A DNA stretch of 64,000 bases from Reticulitermes speratus (lineage: Eukaryota; Arthropoda; Insecta; Blattodea; Rhinotermitidae): contig JAJKFL010000005.1 of the NCBI GenBank assembly GCA_021186555.1, positions 46,681,635 to 46,745,634 of the forward strand. The letters run 5' to 3'. Below, piece after piece: positions 31,245 to 41,823 of the stretch. The position numbers and the translations under genes were made by a program. The notes beneath the pieces were generated by a model. The model made no database searches and was not told where the DNA came from. It saw only the letters and a program-made list of their open reading frames with translations. Every line of letters starts with the position of its first letter. Position 1 is the first letter of the stretch.

Positions 31245-32393
31245 TGCAGTACCTTCTGTACTTTGTCCGTAACATCGGACCTTATCACTTGCTTATTAGT
31301 ACTTTCTCAGCTTACGTCTCTTTGTATTCACTTTGCCCAATGTTTGTAACTGCTTATCTGTTATTCTTCCTGGAATTATGGAGCCCACCGTGTGACTCCT
31401 TGCAGACGCACAGTCACATGTGGAGGAGTAACGACTACTCCTACGCACAGATCACACACAAGCCTTTCTGATAAAACCTCTGACGCCTGAAAGGGCGCAT
31501 TCCCGATCCTGCCGTTAATCCAGACAGTCTGTATAAGTTGCTGCGAGGCCTTCCCGGCCTGTTTTCTGTAAATACGGCCTATTGTAATTAAAGTGCCTGG
31601 AACCTGGTACAACGAGTTTGTTTCAAGCATCCCTCACAACCTATACGAACCCTATGCCGGTGAAGCAACATCCACGATACGCCCCACCGGCCTTCTCCGA
31701 AATTTCGGGGATACAACAAGGTAAATTCCAGAAAACTGGAATCCTGCTTTGGTATTTGCAGTAAAAAGAAGTCAGGTGCGAAGGTGTGTTGACGACACAA
31801 GGATTGTCATGTATTTCACTGTTGTGCCTGTATGGTTAGTTATGCAGGCATCATAAGATCGGTTCACATACGTGGTAAGCGATCCGTTGACAGACCTGTC
31901 AAGAGGCTGGAGTTACGGCTGCAGTGTGGAGGGAAGTTGAGGACAGTCACGCCATTCTGCTTGCAGTACTATTGCCCGTATGGCCAAATGCGAATCATGG
32001 TTGTCTACTACGTAGCAACAGAACTACTGATCTCTCTTTATAAGGCTTAGCATGTGCCACGAAACGTTTTACATAGCTTACAAAATGCTCCTCCGTCATC
32101 TACCCAGAGGGATGGACAGTATGTTCAATGACAGTGTTGGTGAGGTGGTTTTACCTCACCCTGCCTTACCCTTTTGCAGTATCTTGCCCAAATACGAAAA
32201 GAAATCTGAAATCCTTCGCCGCTTTCCTTGTTGACCGTCCACGTTTTCGCAGAGCTCTCACAGCTTGTAGCAATAATCCAGACGTGTGTTGCTCCTATAT
32301 GACCTCTTCTTGCAAGTACGCATTATTTAGCTTCTTAAACCGGACAGAAAAAATCACACTGCTGAACAATTAACGAATGAGATTCTGATCGAC
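31245..32393. other. Intergenic, no gene seen
   Basis: Several 60-84 aa frames on both strands without recognisable domains. Confidence 0.45.
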
Positions 32394-32822
32394 AGCGGGG
32401 CAAGTTGACACAGTGTGCCAACATGCCCCACGTTGAGTGTGCCGACCTGCCCCGTCGCCACCTTCTTATGTTTTAGAGTGTATCATCCTCAAACAAAATG
32501 GAAGTCTACAATTCTCTCTAGCTCCAATGTTAGCCAAAAGGAGGTACCATTCATGGGTGGCACAATGTCACATGTAGCTGTAACCAAACTTCAAACACAA
32601 AACATTTTATAAAGCGATAAAAAATTACTTCTTGCGGTGTACAAAATAAAACACTACACCACACTTCAGTCATAGCTCACAAAGTGCTGACGCTTGCTGA
32701 CCGCTCTCAGGAGAAGTCATTGAACAGTACAAATTGACAGGTGTTGCTATCCTGCGCCATATTTGGGAGTTATGGCCATTTTGCCAACTTACCCCTGCAG
32801 CCAACTAGCCCCCCTCTCCCCT
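32394..32822. repeat. Possible MITE with GGGGCAAGTTG ends
   Basis: The left end GCGGGGCAAGTTGACACA and right part TTTTGCCAACTTACCCCTGC are inverted, with more CCCC-rich sequence at the right. No duplications identified. Confidence 0.4.
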
Positions 32823-32999
32823 ACTGGTACCGAGTATGAGAAACGGGCTGGTCTGCGATGTTAAATAAAGATTATTTTCTATATAATTAAGTTCTAAGGC
32901 AGTTTAGATTATGTAATATGATTGAAATATTGTGATATTAAAGAAATTGCTTACAGTGACGATGTTTTGGAACAGGGTGTTGTGAAGGATCATCATTCA

Positions 33000-33076
33000 T
33001 TCTGTAGTCTGTCTTACGACAGGTCCGTAGCTTCTTCGTTCTGTAGTCTCTCTTACGACAGGTCCGTAGCCTCTTC
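33000..33076. repeat. Two-unit ~38-bp tandem duplication
   Basis: TTCTGTAGTCTGTCTTACGA and GGTCCGTAGCTTCTTC are repeated next as TTCTGTAGTCTCTCTTACGA and GGTCCGTAGCCTCTTC. Confidence 0.85.
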
Positions 33077-33079
33077 CAA

Positions 33080-33370
33080 AGCGAGATCTCCACAGGGTGC
33101 GATCTAGTGCTTCCTCTTTGAATTTCTACTACCCTATCGTTGCCTTAACAGCATCCAGTAGCTGCCTCCATCTTCTTCCTCGTCTTCCCGTCACTTCTAT
33201 CCTTCCTTCTATGATTCGTTAAATATTGCGTTTTAGAAGACAGTTCCTACGCAAGATGTGACAAAATCCAGGTAGCCTTCCTTCTTTTTATTGCATGTAG
33301 GATATTCTTCTCCTACTTGACCCTGTGTAATACTTCGTCATTTAGCACACGATCGGTTCAACTGATCTTC
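33080..33370 (-). pseudogene. LINE-type tail remnant, third family
   Basis: On minus, frames give CNKKKEGYLDF near 33290 and EEDGGSYWMLL then EEALDRTLWRS-like toward 33090. The ending shares CACAGGGTGCGATCTAGTGC with 57120-57240, so both are copies of one family. Confidence 0.55.
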
Positions 33371-33784
33371 TCCACCCTTCTCCAGCAACACGTTACAAAA
33401 CTTTGTAGGTATCTCAGAAGAATATTTGGAATTAATAAGAGTGACTGAAGAAAACTGGATCTAAAGAAGCTACAGAATATAGCATTGTTCTTATTTTGGG
33501 CATTGTACAGAGTTTGGCAACTTTTAGGCGTGATACCTTGGAAGTTGTTTCCGTTTAAGGTACTAAGGTCCCATATCTGTTGGGCCCACTGATTGGGCCT
33601 AGCTGTTTCGAAGGTGCCCAGAGGGTTGAAACCTTTATGATGGAAGAAAATTAAGTTTCCGAAAATATTGTTAGAAAAAATAGATGATAGACACGTCCAA
33701 ATTAATAACAATATTTATTATAACGCACCTTCATCAGAAAGTATCATGCCTAGCTTTATAATTTGTACCCTTCACCAAATATCA

Positions 33785-33990
33785 TTGATGATGATGATAT
33801 GGATAGAGCATGTAGCACGCTCGGAGAGAAGGTACATAGAAAGTTTTTCGGAAAACCTAAAAAAATTAATGATTTTGGGTTCTTATGTGTCGATGAGGCG
33901 ATGGTATTATATGGAATGTACCTTAAGTACACCGAATGGGGAGGTGTAAGACGGAGCAGTGTCGAAAGTGTTAACACGGTAAAGAAACTT
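33785..33990 (+). pseudogene. Possible degenerate LINE-type tail
   Basis: One frame reads MIWIEHVARSE and a shifted frame continues KVHRKFFGKPKK. Together they resemble the GHVARMGE..RVLVGKPEGK order of other tails here, but the rest does not match. Confidence 0.3.
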
Positions 33991-34703
33991 AGATCTTAAT
34001 AAAACAGAAAAAAAATTTTCGAGCAGTTCCTCTAGGACGTCTAAGGCCCCAGCAGTTATTAGTTAACTGAAATATGCTTGCATAAACCTCATTTATTAGC
34101 CGATGTCAATTCAGTCGAAGCAGAGCAAACACATTCCAACAGTAATTCCATGCTCATTAGACCTCTCATGTGCCAACATCAGCAATTCTGTATTGGGAAC
34201 GGATTCATACATCGCTGCTGCAATAAATTATGGGAAACCAGTCACTTTTCAGCGTCGAAAACATAAATCTTTCGTGAGTTGGTTGAGCTGTGGAAGTAAA
34301 ATATGAACATATCGCTTATGGATTGGCAGTTTTTGTCTGTCAATAATCAGTGTAGAAAGGTGTTTATCGGGTTGCGAGCGATGCCTGCTCTATATAGAAC
34401 ATACAGAGCTGTAAATGTGTTGATTTACAGCATGACACGTTTGTGGTTCTAAACTGTTATCGAAACATATTAGAGGATCTTCCTCAAGAACTTGACAGTT
34501 GACAACGTAAGGCAAATGAGCAAATGTACAGACCACTTTCTGTAACAGTAAAAACCTTGCGTTTTGCCGCAGTGTGTTTATGTGTAAGTAAAGATGAGAG
34601 CAGTGTTGCCTGTGTGCACAATTACGCAACATGTCGTAAAGACGTAAGAGAGAATGAAGTTATATTTTCACCTCTTTTTTTTTACCTATGTATTAAATGG
34701 TTT

Positions 34704-34975
34704 TTTTACATGTTGAAGCAGATGCTTCGGACGCACCGCAGCCTTAAGTCTTCTTGTGCAACCCTGTGATGAAGATGAGCAGTTTTTTTATCAAGGTTTT
34801 ACAATTAATGGAGCACCAGTGGAATGAAATTGACAGGGGAAAACCGACAACTCGGAGAAAAACCTGTCCCAATGCCACTTTGTCCACCACAAGCCCCACA
34901 TGGACTGACCCGGGATCGAACCCGAGTCTCCGCAGTGGAATGCCGGCGACTAACCGCCTGAGCCATGGCACGGCC
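34704..34975 (-). mobile_element. tRNA-derived SINE family A with 13-bp target duplication
   Basis: Reverse orientation: the head complement ends CTGAGCCATGGCACGGCC at 34975. The body has CACTTTGTCCACCACA and ATGGAGCACCAGTGGAAT. TATTAAATGGTTT is perfectly repeated at 34691-34703 and 34976-34988. Confidence 0.85.
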
Positions 34976-35084
34976 TATTAAATGGTTTATGCACTGGCTG
35001 TTTTATTCTCTGGACAAGAACGTCCGTGTACCGACGTTTCAGTAGTTGCTTGGGCCTTAATTTCGGTTTGGACGTAGTGACAGA

Positions 35085-35180
35085 GAGAGAGAGAGAAACC
35101 TCAGCCCTCGTCGAGAATCGAACCCCAATTTTGCAGCCCGAAAGCTAGTTACTATACCGGATCAGTTGCCGTAACGCCCA
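35085..35180 (-). mobile_element. tRNA-like SINE head fragment, family unassigned
   Basis: On minus, CAACTGATCCGGTATAGTAA then CTAGCTTTCGGGCTG and box B GGGGTTCGATTCTCG. No amino-acid-tRNA fold was confirmed. The adjoining GAGA run may be part of its 3' side. Confidence 0.45.
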
Positions 35181-35699
35181 TGTATGTGTGGCTTTCGTAT
35201 GATACTCAGAACTGTCTCCTTAAATAACATTAAAATACTCGTCTTCGTAATAAGAAAGCAGTGTTTCGTGGGGTAACAATTGCATTTTTAAATATTTTTA
35301 TTGGTTTTAGGTTTCATAGGTTTACTCATATTGTCAAGGTATTTCGTATTAATATGGAAATTAATGTCCATTGCCGCACTAGTGCACAGTGTCCTGACTC
35401 ACATCTTCACATACTATTCTTCCAGGTCTATTTGAATATTATCCTAGCACCTTCGCCTAATTTTTAAAGTAAATTTTCAGTCCGAAATTTTGTATAAAAG
35501 ATTTTCTAACGTACGTATTGCTGATCCTAATGCATGCTACAATTCCAGTCCACCTCATCCTCCAAGATTTAGTCGGCACTAAAAGTACCAGCTGTATACA
35601 AATTGTGAAGGTCCTATTTAAATTTCCTAGACTAATCCCTGGAGCAGTGTTTATTGACAGCAAATAAAAAAATTCCTCGCATTTTATAGCACATGTAAT

Positions 35700-35880
35700 T
35701 TTAGTACCATATTTACCATGCCCTGTCAGTTGTCCCTAAACTGAGCCAAATAAATCCGTTCCATTTCTTTTCATCCTATTTTTTGACACCATTTCAGCAT
35801 TACCTTCCCGTTTACAAAATCCGCATAGCCAGACCTTTCTTCACATCAAACTTCAGCTATCTACCTTAAATCATTTTACA
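35700..35880 (-). pseudogene. LINE-type tail fragment, 3' part
   Basis: CTGTCAGTTGTCCCTAAACT and GAGCCAAATAAATCCGTTCC match CCACCTGTCCCTATCCTGAA and the adjacent bases of the 47-kb minus-strand tail. Heavily diverged. Confidence 0.45.
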
Positions 35881-36204
35881 AAATTGAAACATGTCAGAAA
35901 ATACAATAGACAGCCCTTACATATGCGGTATTTTGTCAAAAGATATTTCCTAAACATATTTTGACCCCGTCTCGAAATATACATATTCCATGAGGTATTT
36001 TATTTCAAGATAACTAAACTGTTCTGCATTGCTCAAAGACCGGTCTACGGGCTGATATAACGTTTTAGCTTCCAGCGTCACATCGAAAATTTCCCACAAC
36101 TTGCACCTAAGAAAAGGGGCAATATAGGCATAAACGTAACACTAAGGCGCATCGTAGCCATTGTAGCTTTTTAAAAGCAATATGTATTACATATTCTTAG
36201 TGTG

Positions 36205-36635
36205 TGTCTGTATCCTTAGCTATCCAGCATGCAAAGCGCATGCGCCGTATTATATTGTCATCTGTGGCCTGTCTGGCTCTACCATATTTTTCCACATTAA
36301 TCTCACAAACGGCACGATTTTCGGGAAAATTTTATTGATCATAAAACTGGTATTTTAATTTTCTCTATAACTTTTGTTTGAAATAGTTCTCATTCTAAGA
36401 AGAATTCAGCGACATGTTCTCATAAATGTACATAGATCTTCATGTAAAGTACCTGTTATTCTTGTCAGAGTTTAATGAAACTTGAATTTTCTCGACAGAT
36501 CTTCGACAAATGCTTAAATATCAAATTTCATGAAAATCCGTCCAATGGGAGCCGAGTTGTTCCATGCGGACGGAAGAATGGACGTGACGAAGCTAATAGT
36601 CGCTTTTCGCAATTTTGTCAAAGCGGCTAAAAAAA
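36205..36635 (-). repeat. Dispersed repeat family E, copy 3
   Basis: Reverse-strand copy. Read on minus it begins GCGAAAAGCGACTATTAGCT, then ATGGAACAACTCGGCTCCCA, and ends in the region with CTTTGCATGCTGGATAGCTA. It lacks the last part of copies 1 and 2. Confidence 0.65.
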
Positions 36636-37309
36636 GGATAAGTTGCATAGCAAAAATTTCCGACGGTGGATCTGAACATGCTAGTACTTATTAAATGAGT
36701 AGATTTCGTCTTCCTTCGCTTATCACTCACACTTAATAAGCCAAGAGAGATGCTGAGGCCATTAACCACCCTTCGTGTAGGTGTTCAGCTGAGTAGCAAA
36801 CGATATAAATGGTGGAACGATCGTTATGTAAAGTAAGACCTGTCGTGCACTTAATTGATGTATGACGTATAGAGGCAGAAATGCACGTCACTACTCAGCC
36901 GGAGGGAAGCGGTAGATAGGAACAAGAGAAGGCGAATGAATGAGAGGTGAGATGCTGCAAAGAACCAACAGAGACAAGTATGACACTATAATTACTAGCG
37001 ACGTACGCGCTTTGCATTGTGATGTTTCCACAGTCATGTTAAAAGCAGTTCCTTCCCCCCAAATCTAAACATTTGAAGGCTGAGATCCATCTAAATAATG
37101 TATACAAATTCCGTTCCAACATCACACTGAACATTATGCACTGCTTGTCCATTACTTAAATATTTCACATCTCGCAAAGAGAAGTCAGTTAATGCTGTAG
37201 AGCAGGATAACTGCTGTTTAGCACGGCGACCTTACGGAGCACATAGATGCATTGTTTGGGTAAAATTCATATAGCCAAATATGAAAAAGGAAAGGCGTGT
37301 TTTTTACCC

Positions 37310-37500
37310 GTCAAGACCGGCCCTGGAGCCTACCCAGCCTCATGTACAATGGGTACAGGGTCATTCCCGGGGGTAAAGCGGCCGGGGCGTGGCGTTGACC
37401 ACACACCCCCATCTAGTGCCGAGGTTAAAGAAAGAGCAGAGCTATATCTCTACTCGCCCTCTGGGCCTTCATGATCTGTTCTAGGGCGAAATTTACTTTA
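37310..37500 (+). mobile_element. SINE family D fragment lacking the tRNA head
   Basis: Begins GTCAAGACCGGCCCTGGAGC, then TACAATGGGTACAGGGTC, GTAAAGCGGCCGGGGCGTGG and AGAGCTATATCTCTACTCGC. It has body and tail only. The 75-aa open frame through it is a by-product. Confidence 0.7.
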
Positions 37501-37660
37501 GGCGTTTATTTACCACTGTGTTTAAAGGATTAATAACTTCCGCCTGTGCCTCCCATAATTAAGTTACAAAACAATATTACAAGTACTAGTTCAAAGTCGG
37601 TACTAATGGGATGCCACCGTTGGGAATTTAACCCTCACGGTCAATAATATTTACTTCGAA

Positions 37661-38640
37661 CTGACTCGTCCCGTTATGTTACAACAGCAATAAAACTGAC
37701 TCGTCCCGTTATGTTACAACAGCAATAAAACGGACTCGTCCCGTTATGTTACAACAGCAATAAAACTGACTCGTCCCGTTATGTTACAACAGCAATAAAA
37801 CTGACTCGTCCCTTTATGTTACAACAGCAATAAAACTGACTCGTCCCGTTATGTTACAACAGCAATAAAACTGACTCGTCCCGTTATGTTACAACAGCAA
37901 TAAAACTGACTCGTCCCGTTATGTTACAACAGCAATAAAACTGACTCGTCCCTTTATGTTACAACAGCAATAAAACTGACTCGTCCCGTTATGTTACAAC
38001 AGCAATAAAACTGACTCGTCCCGTTATGTTACAACAGCAATAAAACTGACTCGTCCCTTTATGTTACAACAGCAATAAAACTGACTCGTCCCGTTATGTT
38101 ACAACAGCAATAAAACTGACTCGTCCCGTTATGTTACAACAGCAATAAAACTGACTCGTCCCGTTATGTTACAACAGCAATAAAACTGACTTGTCCCGTT
38201 ATGTTACAACAGCAATAAAACTGACTCGTCTCGTTATGTTACAACAGCAATAAAACCGATTCGTCCCGTTATGTTACAACAGCAATAAAACTGACTCGTC
38301 CCGTTATGTTACAACAGCAATAAAACTGACTCGTCCCATTATGTTACAACAGCAATAAAACTGACTCGTCCCGTTATGTTATAACAGCAATAAAACTGAC
38401 TCGTCCCGTTATGTTACAACAGCAATAAAACTGACTCGTCCCGTTATGTTACAACAGCAATAAAACTGACTCGTCCCGTTATGTTACAACAGCAATAAAA
38501 CGGACTCGTCCCGTTATGTTACAACAGCAATAAAACTGACTCGTCCCGTTATGTTACAACAGCAATAAAACGGACTCGTCCCGTTATGTTACAACAGCAA
38601 TAAAACGGACTCGTCCCGTTATGTTACAACAGCAATAAAA
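37661..38640. repeat. Minisatellite, 35-bp unit, 28 units
   Basis: The unit is CTGACTCGTCCCGTTATGTT plus ACAACAGCAATAAAA, and 980 bp equals exactly 28 units. Units are nearly identical; sparse variants include CCTTT (units 5, 9, 12), CGGAC (3, 25, 27, 28) and a cluster of changes in units 16-21. No open frame of note. Confidence 0.97.
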
Positions 38641-38689
38641 CCAATGTCTATCCGTCAAAAATAACTATTTATTTAAAGTCAGGAAGTCA

Positions 38690-38727
38690 GCTACATGTTT
38701 CGGCTTATAGTGAAGTCGTCATCAGGT
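38690..38727 (-). ncRNA. Hammerhead-ribozyme-like motif, diverged partner
   Basis: On minus: CTGATGA (from 38725), C, GACTT/AAGCC with one mismatch, GAAACATGTA. Stem I pairs poorly. It is divergent to the 38824 motif, with shared flank CTGACTTCCTGACTTTAAAT. Confidence 0.4.
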
Positions 38728-38823
38728 TGTGTATAGAATTATTTAAAAAAATATTTTTTTTTCGAAATTGAATATTTTAACATTACAGTTTTATAAACTA
38801 TATCTTCTTTCAGATTCCACATA

Positions 38824-38865
38824 CAGCCTGATGATGGCTTCACTATAAGCCGAAACATGTAGCTG
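38824..38865 (+). ncRNA. Hammerhead-ribozyme-like motif
   Basis: CTGATGA (38828-38834), extra T, stem II GGCTT/AAGCC (38836-38840, 38847-38851, loop CACTAT), GAAA (38852-38855), C AT GTA, stem I CAGC (38824-38827) with GCTG (38862-38865). Stem I and II bases differ from the 23-kb copy yet still pair. Confidence 0.55.
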
Positions 38866-38901
38866 ACTTCCTGACTTTAAATAAATAGTTTTGTTTGACG
38901 G

Positions 38902-39105
38902 CCTGGCCGCGCGGTTTAAGGCCTGGGTCTGCGGCCACTCGATTGATGGGATTACGGTTTCGAATCCCACCAGGGGCGTGGATATCTGTCTCTTGTGAGT
39001 GTTGTGTGTCAGGCAGAGGTCTCTGCGACGGGCCGATCCCTCGTCCAGAGGAGTCCTACCGAATGTGTGTCATTAGGTGTGATCAGGTGCAACAATAACC
39101 CTTTA
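38902..39105 (+). mobile_element. tRNA-derived SINE family C abutting an inverted-repeat element
   Basis: Head CCTGGCCGCGCGGTTTAAGG, box B GGTTTCGAATCCC, body TGCGACGGGCCGATCCCTCG and AGGAGTCCTACCGAATGTGT. It follows directly on the end TTTGACGG of the element at 38652-38901. Confidence 0.75.
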
Positions 39106-39767
39106 CACCTACAATGAGTAGGTAGAAAGATGTCAGAATTAGAAGGAAAGAGAGAAAGAAAGTTTCGTTTGATGGCTAGACATTAACGTTCTTAGTAATA
39201 TTTAAGTTTTACCTTCGGGTTTGTATGGGTATAAAGAGTATCCCAGAAAGCGGCAACCTTCGTTGTCACTGCTTGAGTACCTCAGACCTGACCCATGAAA
39301 AAAAACCTTCAAAGTAGCAATAGCCCATAAATATTCACAAGACAAAGTCAGTACATATACCACCCTAAAGTACGTTAAAAAATTATTAAAAGGTTGGGAA
39401 CTTGTGTGAACTTTCATATTTGCAGAAATGAAGGCAGGTTAAATAAAAAGAAAAGGATTGTCTTAAACACTCCCACGTTTTCGACTAGCACCACCGTTTG
39501 ATTTAACGAACAACTTAATAAAATACCGACACTTATACAGACGTCCATTTGTAAATTTTTGTGGACGTGTCTGTCCTGCATGAAACGCCTCACACTGTCT
39601 CCTGTCTGACAGTGTGTCACACGTATGTCAGTCCGAGCAGGAACAGTCCTGTCCACCTTTCATGTCACTTTCATTAACATTCACAGCATTCACTCGCGAT
39701 CCAAAAACGTATAACAGAAAACAACACGCATGTGCATCTATTTAACTTGACCGTGGTGTTCCTATTC

Positions 39768-40094
39768 AAGAATGAGATGGGCGGTGCATGTAGCACTATG
39801 AGGTAGACAAGCAGTGCCTACATGGTTTTGGTGTGGAAACCTGCGGGCAAGAGACCACTTGGAAGAATTAGGTGTATTTAGGAGGATAATATTAAAATTG
39901 ATTTTCAAGAAGTGGGATAGGGGCATGGACTGGACTGACCTGGCTCAGGATGGGGACAGGTGGTGGGCTCTTTTGAATGCGGTAATGAACCTTCGGGTTT
40001 TATAAATTACTGAAAATTTCTTGACTATCTAGCCTGTTAGCTTCTCAAGAAGGACTTTGCTCCACGAGTAGTTAGTTAGTTAGTTAGTTAGTTA
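39768..40094 (+). pseudogene. LINE-type tail with (TTAG)n 3' end
   Basis: Plus frames give [40 protein letters not shown] and VMNLRVL. Then come the non-coding AATTTCTTGACTATCTAGCC and TTCTCAAGAAGGACTTTGCT, and the element finishes in GTTAGTTAGTTAG at 40070-40094. Confidence 0.72.
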
Positions 40095-40186
40095 TGGTGT
40101 TTTTAATAATGTAGATTCATTCAACATATAGCACTTTTGTTGTAAACTGTTTACATGAAAAGTAAAGAAGCAAATTAATCAGTAAC

Positions 40187-40188
<2 letters not shown>

Positions 40189-40227
<39 letters not shown>
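40189..40227. repeat. (AAT)n microsatellite
   Basis: ATAATAATAATAATAATAAT continues for about 39 bp; a CT run follows at 40279-40299. Confidence 0.93.
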
Positions 40228-40681
40228 GAATGGTCCTATTATCCTATTGTAGATCACTGCCACATAAGCCGAGCTGCTCTGTCTCTCTCTCTCTCTCTCA
40301 CAATATTCCCTGAAGTGAGGTATTAATGACAATGACCAAGCTGTTTAACACTGATGAAAGTGTATCTACACATGCATGCCCCAGGAGGGGTTTGATCCCG
40401 GAACCAATGAGGCAAGACCGAAAGCATCACGCTTTAGTGACCATGCCTACAGCCGTTGGCTTAATACAAAATAACAACAAAACGATACGAAAATTATGTT
40501 AATCAAATATGTGTATATAAATTGTAATTGTGCTGTGTCAGGAGCTGCTGCTCGCCATGCTGTTGAAGTTTGCAATTCGCAAACAACAATAAATATAATG
40601 ACCGACAGAATAGTATTCAGTGGGAGGAAATTATATGCCATGTATTTGAAGAGTCAATTTATGTGTCACAAAATCAACCCT

Positions 40682-41190
40682 CTAAAGACGAAACGTATCC
40701 GTTTTATATAAGAACTCGGTGCGGACCGCACAGTAAACACTCTCCACCTCGGTTATACAAAACCAATCTGTTAATGTTGTATAAGGCAATAGTCACTGTT
40801 TTTCTGAGATACATACAGAACACACAAAAGCAATGTGAGCACTAAGGCCGTGCCATAGCTCAGGCGGTTAGTCGCCGGCCTCTCACCACGGAGGCCCGGG
40901 GTTTGGTCCCAGGTCAAGTCCATGTGAGATTTATGGTGAACAAAGTGGCACTGGGACAGGTTTTTCTCCGAGTTGTCGGTTTTCCCCTGTCCATGTCATT
41001 CCACTGGTGCTCCATTAATTGTAAAAATTAGTAAAGACTGCTCATCATCTTCATTGAGGTTGCACAAAAAGCCTTAAGGCTGTGGTGCGAGGGCCCTTAA
41101 TAAAAAAAATGTGAGCACTAAATAGAATTTTTGAATGTTAATCCTGTTGGTACGTAAAGTAGCCGCTAGGCTTTAAAAGTTAATATGTCA
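40682..41190 (+). repeat. Dispersed repeat G, copy 1 (split by SINE A)
   Basis: TCTAAAGACGAAACGTATCC, CAGTAAACACTCTCCACCTC and CAATCTGTTAATGTTGTATA run to 40845. After the SINE it resumes with ATAGAATTTTTGAATGTTAA. It matches 58775-59010 on the other strand. Confidence 0.75.
40846..41107 (+). mobile_element. tRNA-derived SINE family A with 14-bp target duplication, inside repeat G
   Basis: Head CCGTGCCATAGCTCAGGCGG, box B GGGTTTGGTCCC (one core change), body GAACAAAGTGGCACTGGGAC, 3' poly(A). AATGTGAGCACTAA is repeated at 40832-40845 and 41108-41121. The related repeat at 58.8-59.0 kb lacks the insert. Confidence 0.88.
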
Positions 41191-41823
41191 TGTTGCTAGT
41201 AGAATAATCAGAAAGCTAGGTACGCTAGTGCCGCTTAGGGCAACCTTTAACATTTTTTCTTTGATCCTATATAATCCTTGTCTCGTTCATAATGTCTCGA
41301 ATATTTGTGTCCTAACCGAATGGAAACATAACAGTATGAAGTAAATTGACATTAGTGCCCTGATTACAGATCTTTCTTTCAAAATTTTGATCACATTCAC
41401 ATGAATTCACTTGCTTGAAGTTATCAAAAATGACCACCGGCTTGTCCAAAATTCTACACAGTATCACTCTGTGTAATTATTATGATGTCTCACATTATAC
41501 GTCATAATTTCAGTATCATAAAACAGCGCTAGTGTCGCTCCTACCTCACAAATTTGCGTGTCCGCCATTTTGGTTTTACTGATGGTAGCAAGTTAAGAAG
41601 TACGGAATTGCAGTGTTCTCCAACGGCAAAAGAGTGGTGTTAAAGTTTCTTGAAAATTGGAAAATTACTGACGCATTAAATATGTACCTATCAATCGGGG
41701 GGACGGGAGGAATAGATCCGTTTTCCAAACTTCTATTCTCTCCGAAATACTGCATGACAAGGTACAAAAACCCAGTAACACTAAATGAAATATGCCATCG
41801 GCTGAGACATTTATTACAGCGCC

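Larger units (their letters stand above)
38652..38901. mobile_element. Short inverted-repeat element carrying two hammerhead-like motifs
   Basis: Ends CCGTCAAAAATAACTATTTA and AAATAGTTTTGTTTGACGG are inverted, about 250 bp apart; the middle is AT-rich. Lies between the 35-bp minisatellite and a SINE. Confidence 0.6.

Noticed and set aside
37661-38640. CRISPR-like array
   Set aside because: The 35-bp units are directly adjacent with no unique spacers and the context is eukaryotic; it is a minisatellite.
40070-40094. Insect telomeric repeat
   Set aside because: The unit is TTAG, not TTAGG, and it is the 3' end of a LINE tail.
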